From Rhizobacter sp. SG703 (lineage in GTDB: Bacteria > Pseudomonadota > Gammaproteobacteria > Burkholderiales > Burkholderiaceae_C): a stretch of DNA of 64,000 nucleotides. The stretch lies in NCBI RefSeq assembly GCF_012275445.1, contig NZ_JAAZQK010000001.1, positions 367,198-431,197 of the forward strand, given 5' to 3'. The notes beneath the pieces were generated by a model. That model was not told where the DNA came from. It did no database searches and saw only the letters and a program-made list of their open reading frames with translations. The position numbers were made by a program, and so were the translations under genes. This document shows, in pieces, positions 1 through 7,429 of the stretch. The stretch's first letter is position 1. The number at the start of each line of letters is the position of its first letter.

Positions 1-219
1 CTGATGGACTGCATCCTGCAGGCCGCCCGCTGGGCGCGCGTCGTGGTGTCGAACGCGGCACAGCTGACCGCCACCGTGATCCGCGCGATCCTGAACGCGA
101 TGTTCAGCGTGCTGCGGCCGATCGCGGTGAACGCGCTGCAGACCGTCGGGCGCTCGGGCACGCCGCTGCCGCTGCTGCTCGGCGGTGCGAGCGCGCTGGC
201 CGGCGCATTGATCGGTTGA
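1..219 (+). CDS. Unrecognised protein, C-terminal part (5' end outside window)
   Basis: The frame is open from the first base, so this is probably the tail of a gene that starts upstream; an in-frame ATG at position 4 would give 71 residues. The visible part is hydrophobic and Ala/Leu/Val rich, with a likely helix around residues 8-45 and a small-residue C-terminal stretch (LLLGGASALAGALIG) that could be membrane-embedded. No family is recognised. Its stop codon overlaps the TTG alternative start of the next gene, and the next ATG lies 5 bases after it, so the two are probably co-transcribed. Function unknown. Confidence 0.45.
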   Translation: MMDCILQAARWARVVVSNAAQLTATVIRAILNAMFSVLRPIAVNALQTVGRSGTPLPLLLGGASALAGALIG

Positions 220-224
220 CGCCG

Positions 225-791
225 ATGGACCGCGACGCCTTCGAGCACCTGTACCTGCATGCCCACACGCTGGCCGAGTTCGGCTTCATGCGGGCGATGG
301 CGGGGCTCGCGACCACCGACATCGCCGCGCTCGCGCCGGCGCAGCTTGCGGCCAACGAGGCCGATGCGCAGCAGATGCTGAACCTCGATGCGGCCAGCTT
401 CGACTGGTCGGCGCTGGAGGGCGTGGACGCGTTCGGTGCCGAGGCCGTTGCGCTCGATGCGGCGCCGGCGGCAAGCTACGACGGCCCGACCTTCACCGAA
501 GCGCTGGCGATCGACGACGAGGTCGGCGGCGATGCACTGCCCGAGCTCGCGAACTACCTGGCGCGCGCGCATGCGGCGCGAACTCTGCTGGCCGGGCGCA
601 TCGCGCATTCATGGGCCACGGTGGACCGGCAGGTGCTCGACGACGCGCTGGCGGCGCTGCCGGCCGGCCCGTCGGCGCTGACCGGCCCGCTGAGCGCCGA
701 CGAGCTCGCGCCGTGGCTCGCGCTCTACGAGCAACGCCACCCGGCGCTCGAGGCGCTGGTGCAGCAGATCCGGCGGCTCGAGCCGTTCTGA
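225..791 (+). CDS. Hypothetical protein, 188 aa
   Basis: I do not recognise the family. ATG at 225 gives 188 residues; a TTG at 216 overlapping the upstream stop would add three. The protein is acidic and Ala/Leu-rich, with no signal peptide, membrane segment or cysteine. It looks like a mostly helical cytoplasmic protein with a low-complexity Asp/Ala middle (about residues 60-100). Base composition matches the neighbours, so there is no sign of recent transfer. It is tightly linked to the preceding partial gene and converges on metR with 3 bases between the stop codons, so it is not part of the methionine genes. The coding call rests on the long clean frame and tight packing. Confidence 0.6.
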   Translation: MDRDAFEHLYLHAHTLAEFGFMRAMAGLATTDIAALAPAQLAANEADAQQMLNLDAASFDWSALEGVDAFGAEAVALDAAPAASYDGPTFTEALAIDDEVGGDALPELANYLARAHAARTLLAGRIAHSWATVDRQVLDDALAALPAGPSALTGPLSADELAPWLALYEQRHPALEALVQQIRRLEPF

Positions 792-794
792 ACC

Positions 795-1745
795 CTAGGC
801 CGGCGCCGGCATCAGCCGCACGCCCGGCAGCGTGCGCAGCGAGGTCTCGCGCATCACACGCACGAAGTCGGCCACGTACGGGCGCGCACCGAGCCGCTGC
901 GGCACCGCCGCGTACAACCGGCCGGTGAGCCCCTGCGGCCCGATGCGCTGGCTCGCGACATAGCCACGCTCCAGGTAGCCCGCCACCGCCCACAGCGGCA
1001 GCGCGGCCAGCCCGCGGCCGCTGGCCACCAGCTGCAGCATCGCGACCGTCAGCTCGGTGGTGCGCCGCGCCGGCGCGATGCCGGCCGGCTGAAGCACGCG
1101 GCGCACCAGGTCGAGCATCTCGTCGGGCACCGGGTAGGTGATCAGCGTGCGGTCGGCGAAATCGGCCGCTTCCAGCCAGGGTTTGCCGAGCAGCGCATCG
1201 CCCTTCGGCAGCAGCGCGACCATCTCGAATTCGAACAGCGGGTGCACGACCACGCCGGCTTCGCCGTCGTCGACGTCGGAGACGATGGCCAGGTCGGCGC
1301 GGTCCTGGTGCAGCAGCCCGACCGGGTCGGCCTGGAAGCCGGAGACGATGTCGAGCTCGACCTCGGGCCAGCGCTCGCGCAACGCGTCCATCGCCGGCAT
1401 CAGCCAGTCGAAGCAGGTGTGGCACTCGACCGCGATGCGCAACGTGCCCGCCGCGCCGCTGACCAGCCGGCTCACGTCGCGCTCGGCCTCGTCGATCAGC
1501 GGCAGCACCGCATCGGCCAGCCGCAGCAGCCGCTGGCCGGCGACGAAGAAGCTGACCGGGTTCGACTTGCGCTCGAACAGCGGCGTGGCGTAGTGCTCCT
1601 CCAGCGCGCGCAGCTGGTACGACAGCGCCGACTGCGTCAGGTTGAGCAGCTGCGCAGCGCGCGACAGGTTGCCGGTCTCGCGCAGCGCCTGCAGGGTCTT
1701 CAGGTGGCGCAGTTCCAGCGGCGTGGTCGGCATGGCGGTCTGCAT
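795..1745 (-). CDS. metR: LysR-type activator of methionine genes (MetR)
   Basis: A 316-residue LysR-family regulator. The winged helix-turn-helix spans about residues 12-70 (NLSRAAQLLNLTQSALSYQL is the recognition region), followed by a LysR substrate-binding fold to about 300. MetR proteins use homocysteine as co-activator and switch on metE and metH. The assignment rests on the divergent position against metE, the classical metR-metE arrangement, and on the typical length. An internal ATG at residue 5 is an alternative start. The gene is probably autoregulated from the shared 97-bp intergenic region. Confidence 0.88.
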   Translation of the reverse strand: MQTAMPTTPLELRHLKTLQALRETGNLSRAAQLLNLTQSALSYQLRALEEHYATPLFERKSNPVSFFVAGQRLLRLADAVLPLIDEAERDVSRLVSGAAGTLRIAVECHTCFDWLMPAMDALRERWPEVELDIVSGFQADPVGLLHQDRADLAIVSDVDDGEAGVVVHPLFEFEMVALLPKGDALLGKPWLEAADFADRTLITYPVPDEMLDLVRRVLQPAGIAPARRTTELTVAMLQLVASGRGLAALPLWAVAGYLERGYVASQRIGPQGLTGRLYAAVPQRLGARPYVADFVRVMRETSLRTLPGVRLMPAPA

Positions 1746-1842
1746 GAACGCAGCTCAGGATGATTGAGAAAAAGTTTCGTTTGAATCATAGAAGCGGTGT
1801 GCCGATCATTGCAAGCTGAATTCATCAACATGCATCGATTCC
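1746..1842. promoter_or_regulatory. metR-metE divergent control region
   Basis: This 97-bp AT-richer gap must hold both promoters. An interrupted palindrome, ATGATT at 1760-1765 and AATCAT at 1784-1789, flanks a stretch containing TGAGAAAAAGTTTCG, and the perfect palindrome TGAATTCA lies at 1817-1824. Known MetR sites are TGAA-N5-TTCA dyads. These elements resemble the half sites but do not match the spacing exactly, so the operator assignment is inference. metE has no clear Shine-Dalgarno sequence upstream of its ATG. Confidence 0.45.
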
Positions 1843-4170
1843 ATGATTCGTACTCATACCCTCGGCTTTCCGCGCATCGGCGCGCACCGCGAGCTGAAGC
1901 TGGCGCTCGAGCGCCACTGGCGCGGTGACCTGCCGCTGGCGGCGCTGGAGCAGACCGGCCGCGAGCTGCGGGCACGCCACTGGGCGCTGCAGCGCCAGGC
2001 AGGGCTCGACATGGTGACCGTCGGCGACTTCGCGTACTACGACCATGTCGCCAACCACATCCAGCTGTTCGGCTGCGAGCCGGCGCGCTTCGGCTTCAGC
2101 GGCGACGAGCCCGAACTGGCGCGCTACTTCACGATGGCGCGCGGCGTCGCCGACGAACATCGGCACGTGCATACGGACGACTGCCAGCACGCGCACGACG
2201 ACGGCACGTTTGCGCTGGAGATGACCAAGTGGTTCGACACCAACTACCACTACCTGGTGCCGGAGTTCACTGCGCAGACGAGCTTCAGGCTGGCGTCTCG
2301 CCGGTTGCTCGACGAGGTGGCCGAAGCACAGGCGCTCGGCCACACGGTGAAGCCGGTGCTGCTCGGGCCGCTGAGCTTCCTGTGGCTCGGCAAGGAGAAG
2401 ACCCCGGGCTTCAGCCGTCTCGACCTGCTCGACGCGCTGCTGCCGGTCTACGTCGGGCTGCTGGCCGAGCTGGCGGAGCGCGGCGTCGCGTGGGTGCAGG
2501 TCGACGAACCGATCCTCGGGCTCGACCTGCCGGGCGACTGGACGCTGGCCTTCGAGCGGACCTACCACGCACTGCAGGCCGCGAAGGTGTCGATCCTGCT
2601 GGCCACCTACTTCGCGCCGCTGGAGGACCACCTGAGCCTCGCCTGCAAGCTGCCGGTGGCCGGGCTGCACATCGACGCGGTGCGGGCCGGCCATGAGCTG
2701 CAGGCGGTGCTCGACTGGCTGCCGCCGCAGCGCGTGCTGTCGATCGGCATCGTCGACGGCCGCAACATCTGGCGTACCGACCTCGACCGCGCGCTGGTCC
2801 GCCTGCAGCGCGCGCTGGACAAGCGCGGCGACCGGCTGTGGATCGCGCCGTCGTGCTCGCTGCTGCACGTGCCGCTGACGCTGCGCGACGACGCCGCGCT
2901 CGATGCCGAGCTGCGCAGCTGGCTGGCCGGTGCGACCGAGAAGCTCGACGAGCTGGACCTGCTGAAGCGCGTGCTGTCCGAAGGCGAAGCCGCGGTGCGC
3001 GGCGAGATCTTCGCGGCCCGTGCCGCGGTGGCCGCCCGTGCCGCCAGCCCGCGCGTGAAGAACACCGCGGTGGCGAGCCGCGTCGCCGCGCTGCCCGCCG
3101 ATGCCGACCGGCGCGGCCAGCCTTTCCCGGCCCGCCAGGCACTGCAGCGCGAGCGCTTCAAGCTGCCGGCGTTCCCGACCACCACGATCGGCTCGTTCCC
3201 GCAAACCGCCGAGATCCGCGGCGCGCGCGCGGCCTACCGGAAGGGCACGCTGAGCGAGCCGGCCTACCGCGACGCGATGCAGCGCGAGATCCTGTTCGCG
3301 GTGCGCAAGCAGGAGGAGCTCGGGCTGGACGTGCTGGTGCACGGCGAGGCCGAGCGCAACGACATGGTCGAGTACTTCGGCGAGCAGCTGGAGGGCTTCG
3401 CATTCACCGCCAACGGCTGGGTGCAGTCGTACGGCTCGCGCTGCGTGAAGCCGCCGGTGCTGTTCGGCGATGTGTCGCGCCCGAACGCGATGACGGTCGA
3501 CTGGACGGTGCATGCGCAATCGCTCACCGAGCGGCCGATGAAGGGCATGCTGACCGGCCCGATCACGATCCTGCAGTGGTCCTTCGTGCGCGACGACCAG
3601 CCGCGCGCCGACACCGCGCTGCAGATCGCGCTGGCGATCCGCGACGAGGTGGCCGACCTGGAGCGCGCCGGCATCGGCATCATCCAGATCGACGAGCCGG
3701 CGATCCGCGAAGGCCTGCCGCTGCGTCGCGCGCACTGGAACGAGTACCTGCGCTGGGCGGCGCGGGCCTTCCGCGTGTCGGCCAGCGGCGTGGCCGACAG
3801 CACGCAGATCCACACCCACATGTGCTATTCGGAGTTCAACGACATCCTGCCGGACATCGCCGCGATGGATGCCGACGTGATCACCATCGAGACCAGCCGA
3901 TCCGACATGGAACTGCTGCGTGGCTTCGGCGCATTCAGCTACCCGAACGAGATCGGCCCGGGCGTGTACGACATCCACTCGCCGCGCGTGCCGTCGCAGG
4001 CCGAGATGGCACGGCTGCTGGCCAAGGCGGCCGCCGTGATCCCGCCGCACAACCTGTGGGTCAACCCGGATTGCGGGCTGAAGACGCGCGGCTGGCCGGA
4101 GACCGAAGCGGCGCTGCGCCACATGGTGCAGGCGGCGCGCGACCTGCGGGCTGCCGGCGCGACCCGCTGA
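1843..4170 (+). CDS. metE: Cobalamin-independent methionine synthase
   Basis: MetE transfers a methyl group from 5-methyltetrahydropteroyl-triglutamate to homocysteine in the last step of methionine synthesis. At 775 residues it is full length for the family. The N-terminal barrel starts with the conserved [14 protein letters not shown] linker near residue 400 leads to the catalytic barrel, which begins with [12 protein letters not shown]. Zinc ligands of the active site are visible as His659 and Cys661 ([10 protein letters not shown]) and Cys744 ([11 protein letters not shown]). MetR, encoded divergently, is the expected activator. The gene converges on dnaB with only 6 bases between the stop codons. 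Confidence 0.97.
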   Translation: MIRTHTLGFPRIGAHRELKLALERHWRGDLPLAALEQTGRELRARHWALQRQAGLDMVTVGDFAYYDHVANHIQLFGCEPARFGFSGDEPELARYFTMARGVADEHRHVHTDDCQHAHDDGTFALEMTKWFDTNYHYLVPEFTAQTSFRLASRRLLDEVAEAQALGHTVKPVLLGPLSFLWLGKEKTPGFSRLDLLDALLPVYVGLLAELAERGVAWVQVDEPILGLDLPGDWTLAFERTYHALQAAKVSILLATYFAPLEDHLSLACKLPVAGLHIDAVRAGHELQAVLDWLPPQRVLSIGIVDGRNIWRTDLDRALVRLQRALDKRGDRLWIAPSCSLLHVPLTLRDDAALDAELRSWLAGATEKLDELDLLKRVLSEGEAAVRGEIFAARAAVAARAASPRVKNTAVASRVAALPADADRRGQPFPARQALQRERFKLPAFPTTTIGSFPQTAEIRGARAAYRKGTLSEPAYRDAMQREILFAVRKQEELGLDVLVHGEAERNDMVEYFGEQLEGFAFTANGWVQSYGSRCVKPPVLFGDVSRPNAMTVDWTVHAQSLTERPMKGMLTGPITILQWSFVRDDQPRADTALQIALAIRDEVADLERAGIGIIQIDEPAIREGLPLRRAHWNEYLRWAARAFRVSASGVADSTQIHTHMCYSEFNDILPDIAAMDADVITIETSRSDMELLRGFGAFSYPNEIGPGVYDIHSPRVPSQAEMARLLAKAAAVIPPHNLWVNPDCGLKTRGWPETEAALRHMVQAARDLRAAGATR

Positions 4171-4176
4171 CCCGCG

Positions 4177-5619
4177 TCAGTACATGTCGCCGCCACCGCC
4201 GCCGCTGCCGGGGGCGAGGTTCTCGAACTTCGTCAACGGCTTGAGGAACGCGAGGCGCACCGTGCCGGTCGGCCCGTTGCGCTGCTTGCCGATGATGATC
4301 TCGGCGACACCCGGGTCCTTGCTCTCGTCCTTGGTGTAGTAGTCGTCGCGGTAGATGAACATGATGACGTCGGCATCCTGCTCGATCGCGCCCGATTCGC
4401 GAAGGTCGCTCATCATCGGCCGCTTGTCGGTGCGGGTTTCGACGCTCCGGTTCAGCTGCGACAGCGCGATCACCGGGCACTTCAGTTCCTTGGCCAGCGA
4501 CTTCAATCCGCGCGAGATCTCGCCGATCACGGTGGCGCGGTTTTCTTCGCTGCCGCCGCCGCTGCCGCTCATCAGCTGCAGGTAGTCGACGACGATCAGG
4601 CCGAGCTGGCCGCACTGGCGCGCCTGGCGGCGGGCCCGCGCACGCAACTCGCTCGGCGACAGCGCCGAGCCCTCGTCGATGAAGACCGCGGCCTTGCCGA
4701 GCTTCTCGACCGCCTCCGACAGGCGGCCCCATTCGTCGTCGCGCAGCTTGCCGGTGCGCAGGTTGCTCTGGTCGATGCGGCCGAGCGAGCCGACCATCCG
4801 CAAGGCCAGCTGCGCCGCGCCCATTTCCATCGAGAACACGACGACCGGCAGGCCTTCGTGCACCGCGACGTTTTCGGCGATGTTCAATGCGAAGGCGGTC
4901 TTTCCCATCGACGGCCTGGCGGCCAGCACGATCAGGTCGCCCGGCTGCAGCCCGGCCGTCATGCGGTCCATGTCGAAGAAGCCGGTTCGCACGCCGGTCA
5001 CTTCCTCGGCGCCGTTCTCGTGCAGCTCGTTGACGCGGTCGATCAGCTGCACCACCAGCGTGTCCATGCTGATGAAGCCCTGTCGCGAGCGCGAGCCTTC
5101 TTCGCCGATCTTGAAGATCTTGCTTTCGGATTCGTCGAGGATCTGCGAGACCGGCCGGCCCTGCGGGTTGAAGGCCGCGGTCGCGATCTCGTCGCTGGCC
5201 GCCACCAGCTTGCGCAGCACCGCGCGCTCGCGGACGATCTCGGCATAGCGGCGCAGGTTGGCCGCGCTCGGCACGCTCTGCGCGAGCGCGTTCAGGTAGG
5301 TCAGCCCGCCGCAGTCGGCCGCCTTGCCCAGCCCCTGCAACTGCTCGAACACCGTGATCACGTCGGCCGGCTTCGAGCCGTTGATCAGTCCGCCGATCGC
5401 GGCATAGATCAACTTGTGCTCGTAGCGATAAAAATCGGTGTCCTGCAGCAGGTCGCCGCAGCGGTCCCAGGCGCTGTTGTCGAGCAGCAGGCCGCCGATG
5501 ACGCTCTGCTCCGCCTCGATCGAATGCGGTGGCACGCGAAGGCGCGCCACCTCGTCATCACCGCTGCTGCCGTGGGCATCCGACCCGAACTGCGGTGGAA
5601 GATTGAATACGGTGGACAT
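4177..5619 (-). CDS. dnaB: Replicative DNA helicase DnaB
   Basis: A 480-residue hexameric helicase that unwinds DNA ahead of the replication fork. The N-terminal collar domain (about residues 28-130, [16 protein letters not shown]) is followed by a RecA-like motor with Walker [11 protein letters not shown] (Lys240) and a Walker B-type [11 protein letters not shown]. The C-terminal tail is glycine-rich ([11 protein letters not shown]), which is common in this order. It is the last gene after rpsF-priB-rpsR-rplI but is separated from rplI by an intrinsic terminator, so it probably has its own promoter in the 156-bp gap. Two DnaA-box-like sequences lie in that gap. Confidence 0.97.
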   Translation of the reverse strand: MSTVFNLPPQFGSDAHGSSGDDEVARLRVPPHSIEAEQSVIGGLLLDNSAWDRCGDLLQDTDFYRYEHKLIYAAIGGLINGSKPADVITVFEQLQGLGKAADCGGLTYLNALAQSVPSAANLRRYAEIVRERAVLRKLVAASDEIATAAFNPQGRPVSQILDESESKIFKIGEEGSRSRQGFISMDTLVVQLIDRVNELHENGAEEVTGVRTGFFDMDRMTAGLQPGDLIVLAARPSMGKTAFALNIAENVAVHEGLPVVVFSMEMGAAQLALRMVGSLGRIDQSNLRTGKLRDDEWGRLSEAVEKLGKAAVFIDEGSALSPSELRARARRQARQCGQLGLIVVDYLQLMSGSGGGSEENRATVIGEISRGLKSLAKELKCPVIALSQLNRSVETRTDKRPMMSDLRESGAIEQDADVIMFIYRDDYYTKDESKDPGVAEIIIGKQRNGPTGTVRLAFLKPLTKFENLAPGSGGGGGDMY

Positions 5620-5651
5620 CAGTCGATCCTAAGCGCTGGTGCGCGACAGCC

Positions 5652-5672
5652 TGTGGGTAAGCCTGTGGACTT
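5652..5672 (-). promoter_or_regulatory. DnaA-box-like pair upstream of dnaB
   Basis: On the minus strand TTACCCACA (5652-5660) matches the DnaA-box consensus TTATCCACA at 8 of 9 positions, and AAGTCCACA (5664-5672) matches at 6 of 9. They lie 33-53 bases upstream of the dnaB start codon, where DnaA could influence transcription. This is motif similarity only. Confidence 0.35.
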
Positions 5673-5731
5673 CCGGTGAGGAAGCTGCGGAAAAGATGTA
5701 AGGGTGCCGGCCTGAGGTGCCGGAAAATGAA

Positions 5732-5754
5732 AAAGGCCGGCGATGCCGGCCTTT
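5732..5754 (-). terminator. Intrinsic terminator after rplI
   Basis: A perfect 10-bp stem, AAAGGCCGGC / GCCGGCCTTT, with a 3-base loop. Read on the minus strand it is followed by TTTTTCATTTT, as expected for a rho-independent terminator. It lies 21 bases after the rplI stop and separates the ribosomal protein operon from dnaB. Confidence 0.85.
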
Positions 5755-5775
5755 CAATCGCAGAGCGAAGCGACC

Positions 5776-6228
5776 TCAGTCGGTTTCGCCCACCACCACC
5801 ACCTTGACGTCGACGACGACATCGGTGTGCGGTGCCACCGAGACGACGTGCTCGCCGACGGTCTTCAGCGGGCCGTTGGGCAGGCGGACCTGCGCCTTGG
5901 CGACCTTGAAGTCGATGCGCGTCAGCGCTTCGGCGATGTCGTTGTTGGTCACCGAGCCGAACAACCGGCCATCCACACCCGCCTTTTGCGTGATGTGAAC
6001 GGTGCGGCCGCTCATCTTCTCGCCCAGCGCTTGCGCGGTGGCGAGCTTCTCGGCAGCGGCCTTTTCGAGCTCGGCACGCTTGGCTTCGAATTCCTGGATC
6101 GCCACCGCGGTCGCGCGGCGTGCGGCCTTGGTCGGGATCAGGAAGTTGCGTGCATAACCGTCCTTGACCTTGACGACATCGCCCAGGTTTCCGAGGTTGC
6201 CCACTTTTTCGAGCAGGATCACTTGCAT
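5776..6228 (-). CDS. rplI: 50S ribosomal protein L9
   Basis: L9 binds 23S rRNA at the base of the L1 stalk and helps maintain reading frame. At 150 residues it is standard length. The N-terminal domain [28 protein letters not shown] is the family signature (here residues 1-28), followed by the long connecting helix and the C-terminal domain ending near VVVGETD. It lies 11 bases downstream of rpsR, with a GGAG-type ribosome site, and is the last gene before an intrinsic terminator. Confidence 0.97.
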   Translation of the reverse strand: MQVILLEKVGNLGNLGDVVKVKDGYARNFLIPTKAARRATAVAIQEFEAKRAELEKAAAEKLATAQALGEKMSGRTVHITQKAGVDGRLFGSVTNNDIAEALTRIDFKVAKAQVRLPNGPLKTVGEHVVSVAPHTDVVVDVKVVVVGETD

Positions 6229-6239
6229 GCTGGTACTCC

Positions 6240-6530
6240 TCAGACCTTGTGCTGGTCGCTGTACGGCAGCATCGCCAGGAAGCGCGCGCGCTTGATGGCG
6301 GTGGTCAGCTGACGCTGGAAGAACGCGCGCGTGCCGGTCAGGCGTGCGGGCGTGATCTTGCCGTTCTCACCGATGAAATCGCGCAAGGTGTCGATGTCCT
6401 TGTAGTCGATTTCCTTGACGCCGGTCACCGTGAAGCGGCAGAAGCGCTTGCGGCGGAACAGCAGGGATTGTTGGTTGCGCTTGGGCTTGCGGTCCTTCGA
6501 GAACCGACCTTTACCACGTGGCGGGGGCAT
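6240..6530 (-). CDS. rpsR: 30S ribosomal protein S18
   Basis: S18 sits on the 30S platform paired with S6. The 96-residue protein has the conserved core [20 protein letters not shown] and the RNA-binding C-terminal half ([32 protein letters not shown] as the family pattern, about residues 58-90). The N-terminus is basic and short. It lies between priB and rplI in the usual betaproteobacterial order. Confidence 0.97.
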   Translation of the reverse strand: MPPPRGKGRFSKDRKPKRNQQSLLFRRKRFCRFTVTGVKEIDYKDIDTLRDFIGENGKITPARLTGTRAFFQRQLTTAIKRARFLAMLPYSDQHKV

Positions 6531-6578
6531 GTTTCACCTCACTCTTGAATATCCGGACAAACAGGTTGAGCACGAAGC

Positions 6579-6860
6579 TCATTCGAATTCGGTCACATGG
6601 AACAGCGTGCCGCGACCGCTGCGCATCGCTGAAAGAAAGCCGGCGAAGGTGCCTGTGCTTCCGATCGGCAATGCCTGCAGGCGCCGTGTGATGTCACCGA
6701 TGGCCACGGCCCGGATCTCCAGGGAGACTCGGCGGACCTGACCGGATTCGCTGACCTGCGATTCGTGCTTGAGGCTCAAATCGAAGGCCGGCAGCCCGGC
6801 CGGTGTGTACCTCATGGCGCCCCGCTCCACCACTTGCGCTGCCAGAACCAGTCGGTTCAT
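6579..6860 (-). CDS. priB: Primosomal replication protein N (PriB)
   Basis: A small OB-fold single-strand DNA-binding protein (93 residues) that bridges PriA and DnaT/DnaC-type loaders during restart of stalled forks. Family features are the start MNRLVLAAQVVERGAMRYTP and the LFHVTEFE C-terminus. It is encoded between rpsF and rpsR as in many beta- and gammaproteobacteria, so its supply is tied to ribosomal protein transcription, and dnaB follows downstream. Confidence 0.93.
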   Translation of the reverse strand: MNRLVLAAQVVERGAMRYTPAGLPAFDLSLKHESQVSESGQVRRVSLEIRAVAIGDITRRLQALPIGSTGTFAGFLSAMRSGRGTLFHVTEFE

Positions 6861-6897
6861 GCAACACGCGGGTGACAGCCGCGGGACTTCACTGTTC

Positions 6898-7260
6898 TCA
6901 GGCTGCAGCTTCCTGCGGGGCCTTGCGGGACTCTTCCTTCTCGACGGCCTTCATCATCACCGACGGACCGGTGTCGGCTTGCGGCCGGACAACGGTCAGG
7001 TGACGCAGCACGGCGTCATTGAAGCGGAAGCCCGTTTCCAGCTCGCCGAGGACTTCCTTGCTGCATTCGATGTTGATGCAGAGGTAGTGGGCCTTGGCCA
7101 GTTTCTGGATCAGGTAAGCCATCTGGCGACGGCCCCAATCTTCCACACGGTGGACCTTGCCGCCGCCGGCGGTGATCACACCCTTGTAGCGTTCCAGCAT
7201 GGCCGGAACCTGTTCGCTCTGATCCGGATGGATGAGCAAGATGATTTCGTAGTGACGCAT
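6898..7260 (-). CDS. rpsF: 30S ribosomal protein S6
   Basis: S6 is a platform protein that forms a heterodimer with S18. ATG at 7260 is chosen because it begins the family signature [17 protein letters not shown] and has AAGGAG eight bases upstream; the frame stays open further upstream but without family similarity. It is 120 residues, with a flexible Glu/Lys/Ala-rich tail ([15 protein letters not shown]) where S6 proteins can be glutamylated in some bacteria. It is the first gene of rpsF-priB-rpsR-rplI. Confidence 0.96.
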   Translation of the reverse strand: MRHYEIILLIHPDQSEQVPAMLERYKGVITAGGGKVHRVEDWGRRQMAYLIQKLAKAHYLCINIECSKEVLGELETGFRFNDAVLRHLTVVRPQADTGPSVMMKAVEKEESRKAPQEAAA

Positions 7261-7382
7261 TGAAACTCCTTTTGGGTTTGCACCCTTTGCCGGCCACTGC
7301 TTCCCGGCTGGGCAAGCAAAAACAGGCTGTTGGGTGATACACCACCCCAAGCGTCGTCTGGGTGTGGCAAGGCGAACCCGGG

Positions 7383-7411
7383 ATTCTACTCAGAAAATTG
7401 GTGAGTGGACA
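7383..7411 (-). promoter_or_regulatory. rpsF: Possible promoter of rpsF operon
   Basis: On the minus strand TAGAAT (7383-7388) matches the sigma70 -10 box at 5 of 6 positions. Seventeen bases upstream the -35 position reads TGTCCA, a weak match. The box lies about 120 bases before rpsF, leaving room for a structured leader. Assignment by motif only. Confidence 0.35.
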
Positions 7412-7429
7412 TTTTTCTGTCCGGAGTCG

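Noticed and set aside
7400-7425. GGACA/TGTCC hairpin after the symporter gene as a terminator
   Set aside because: Only a 5-bp stem, and the minus strand has no T-run after it.
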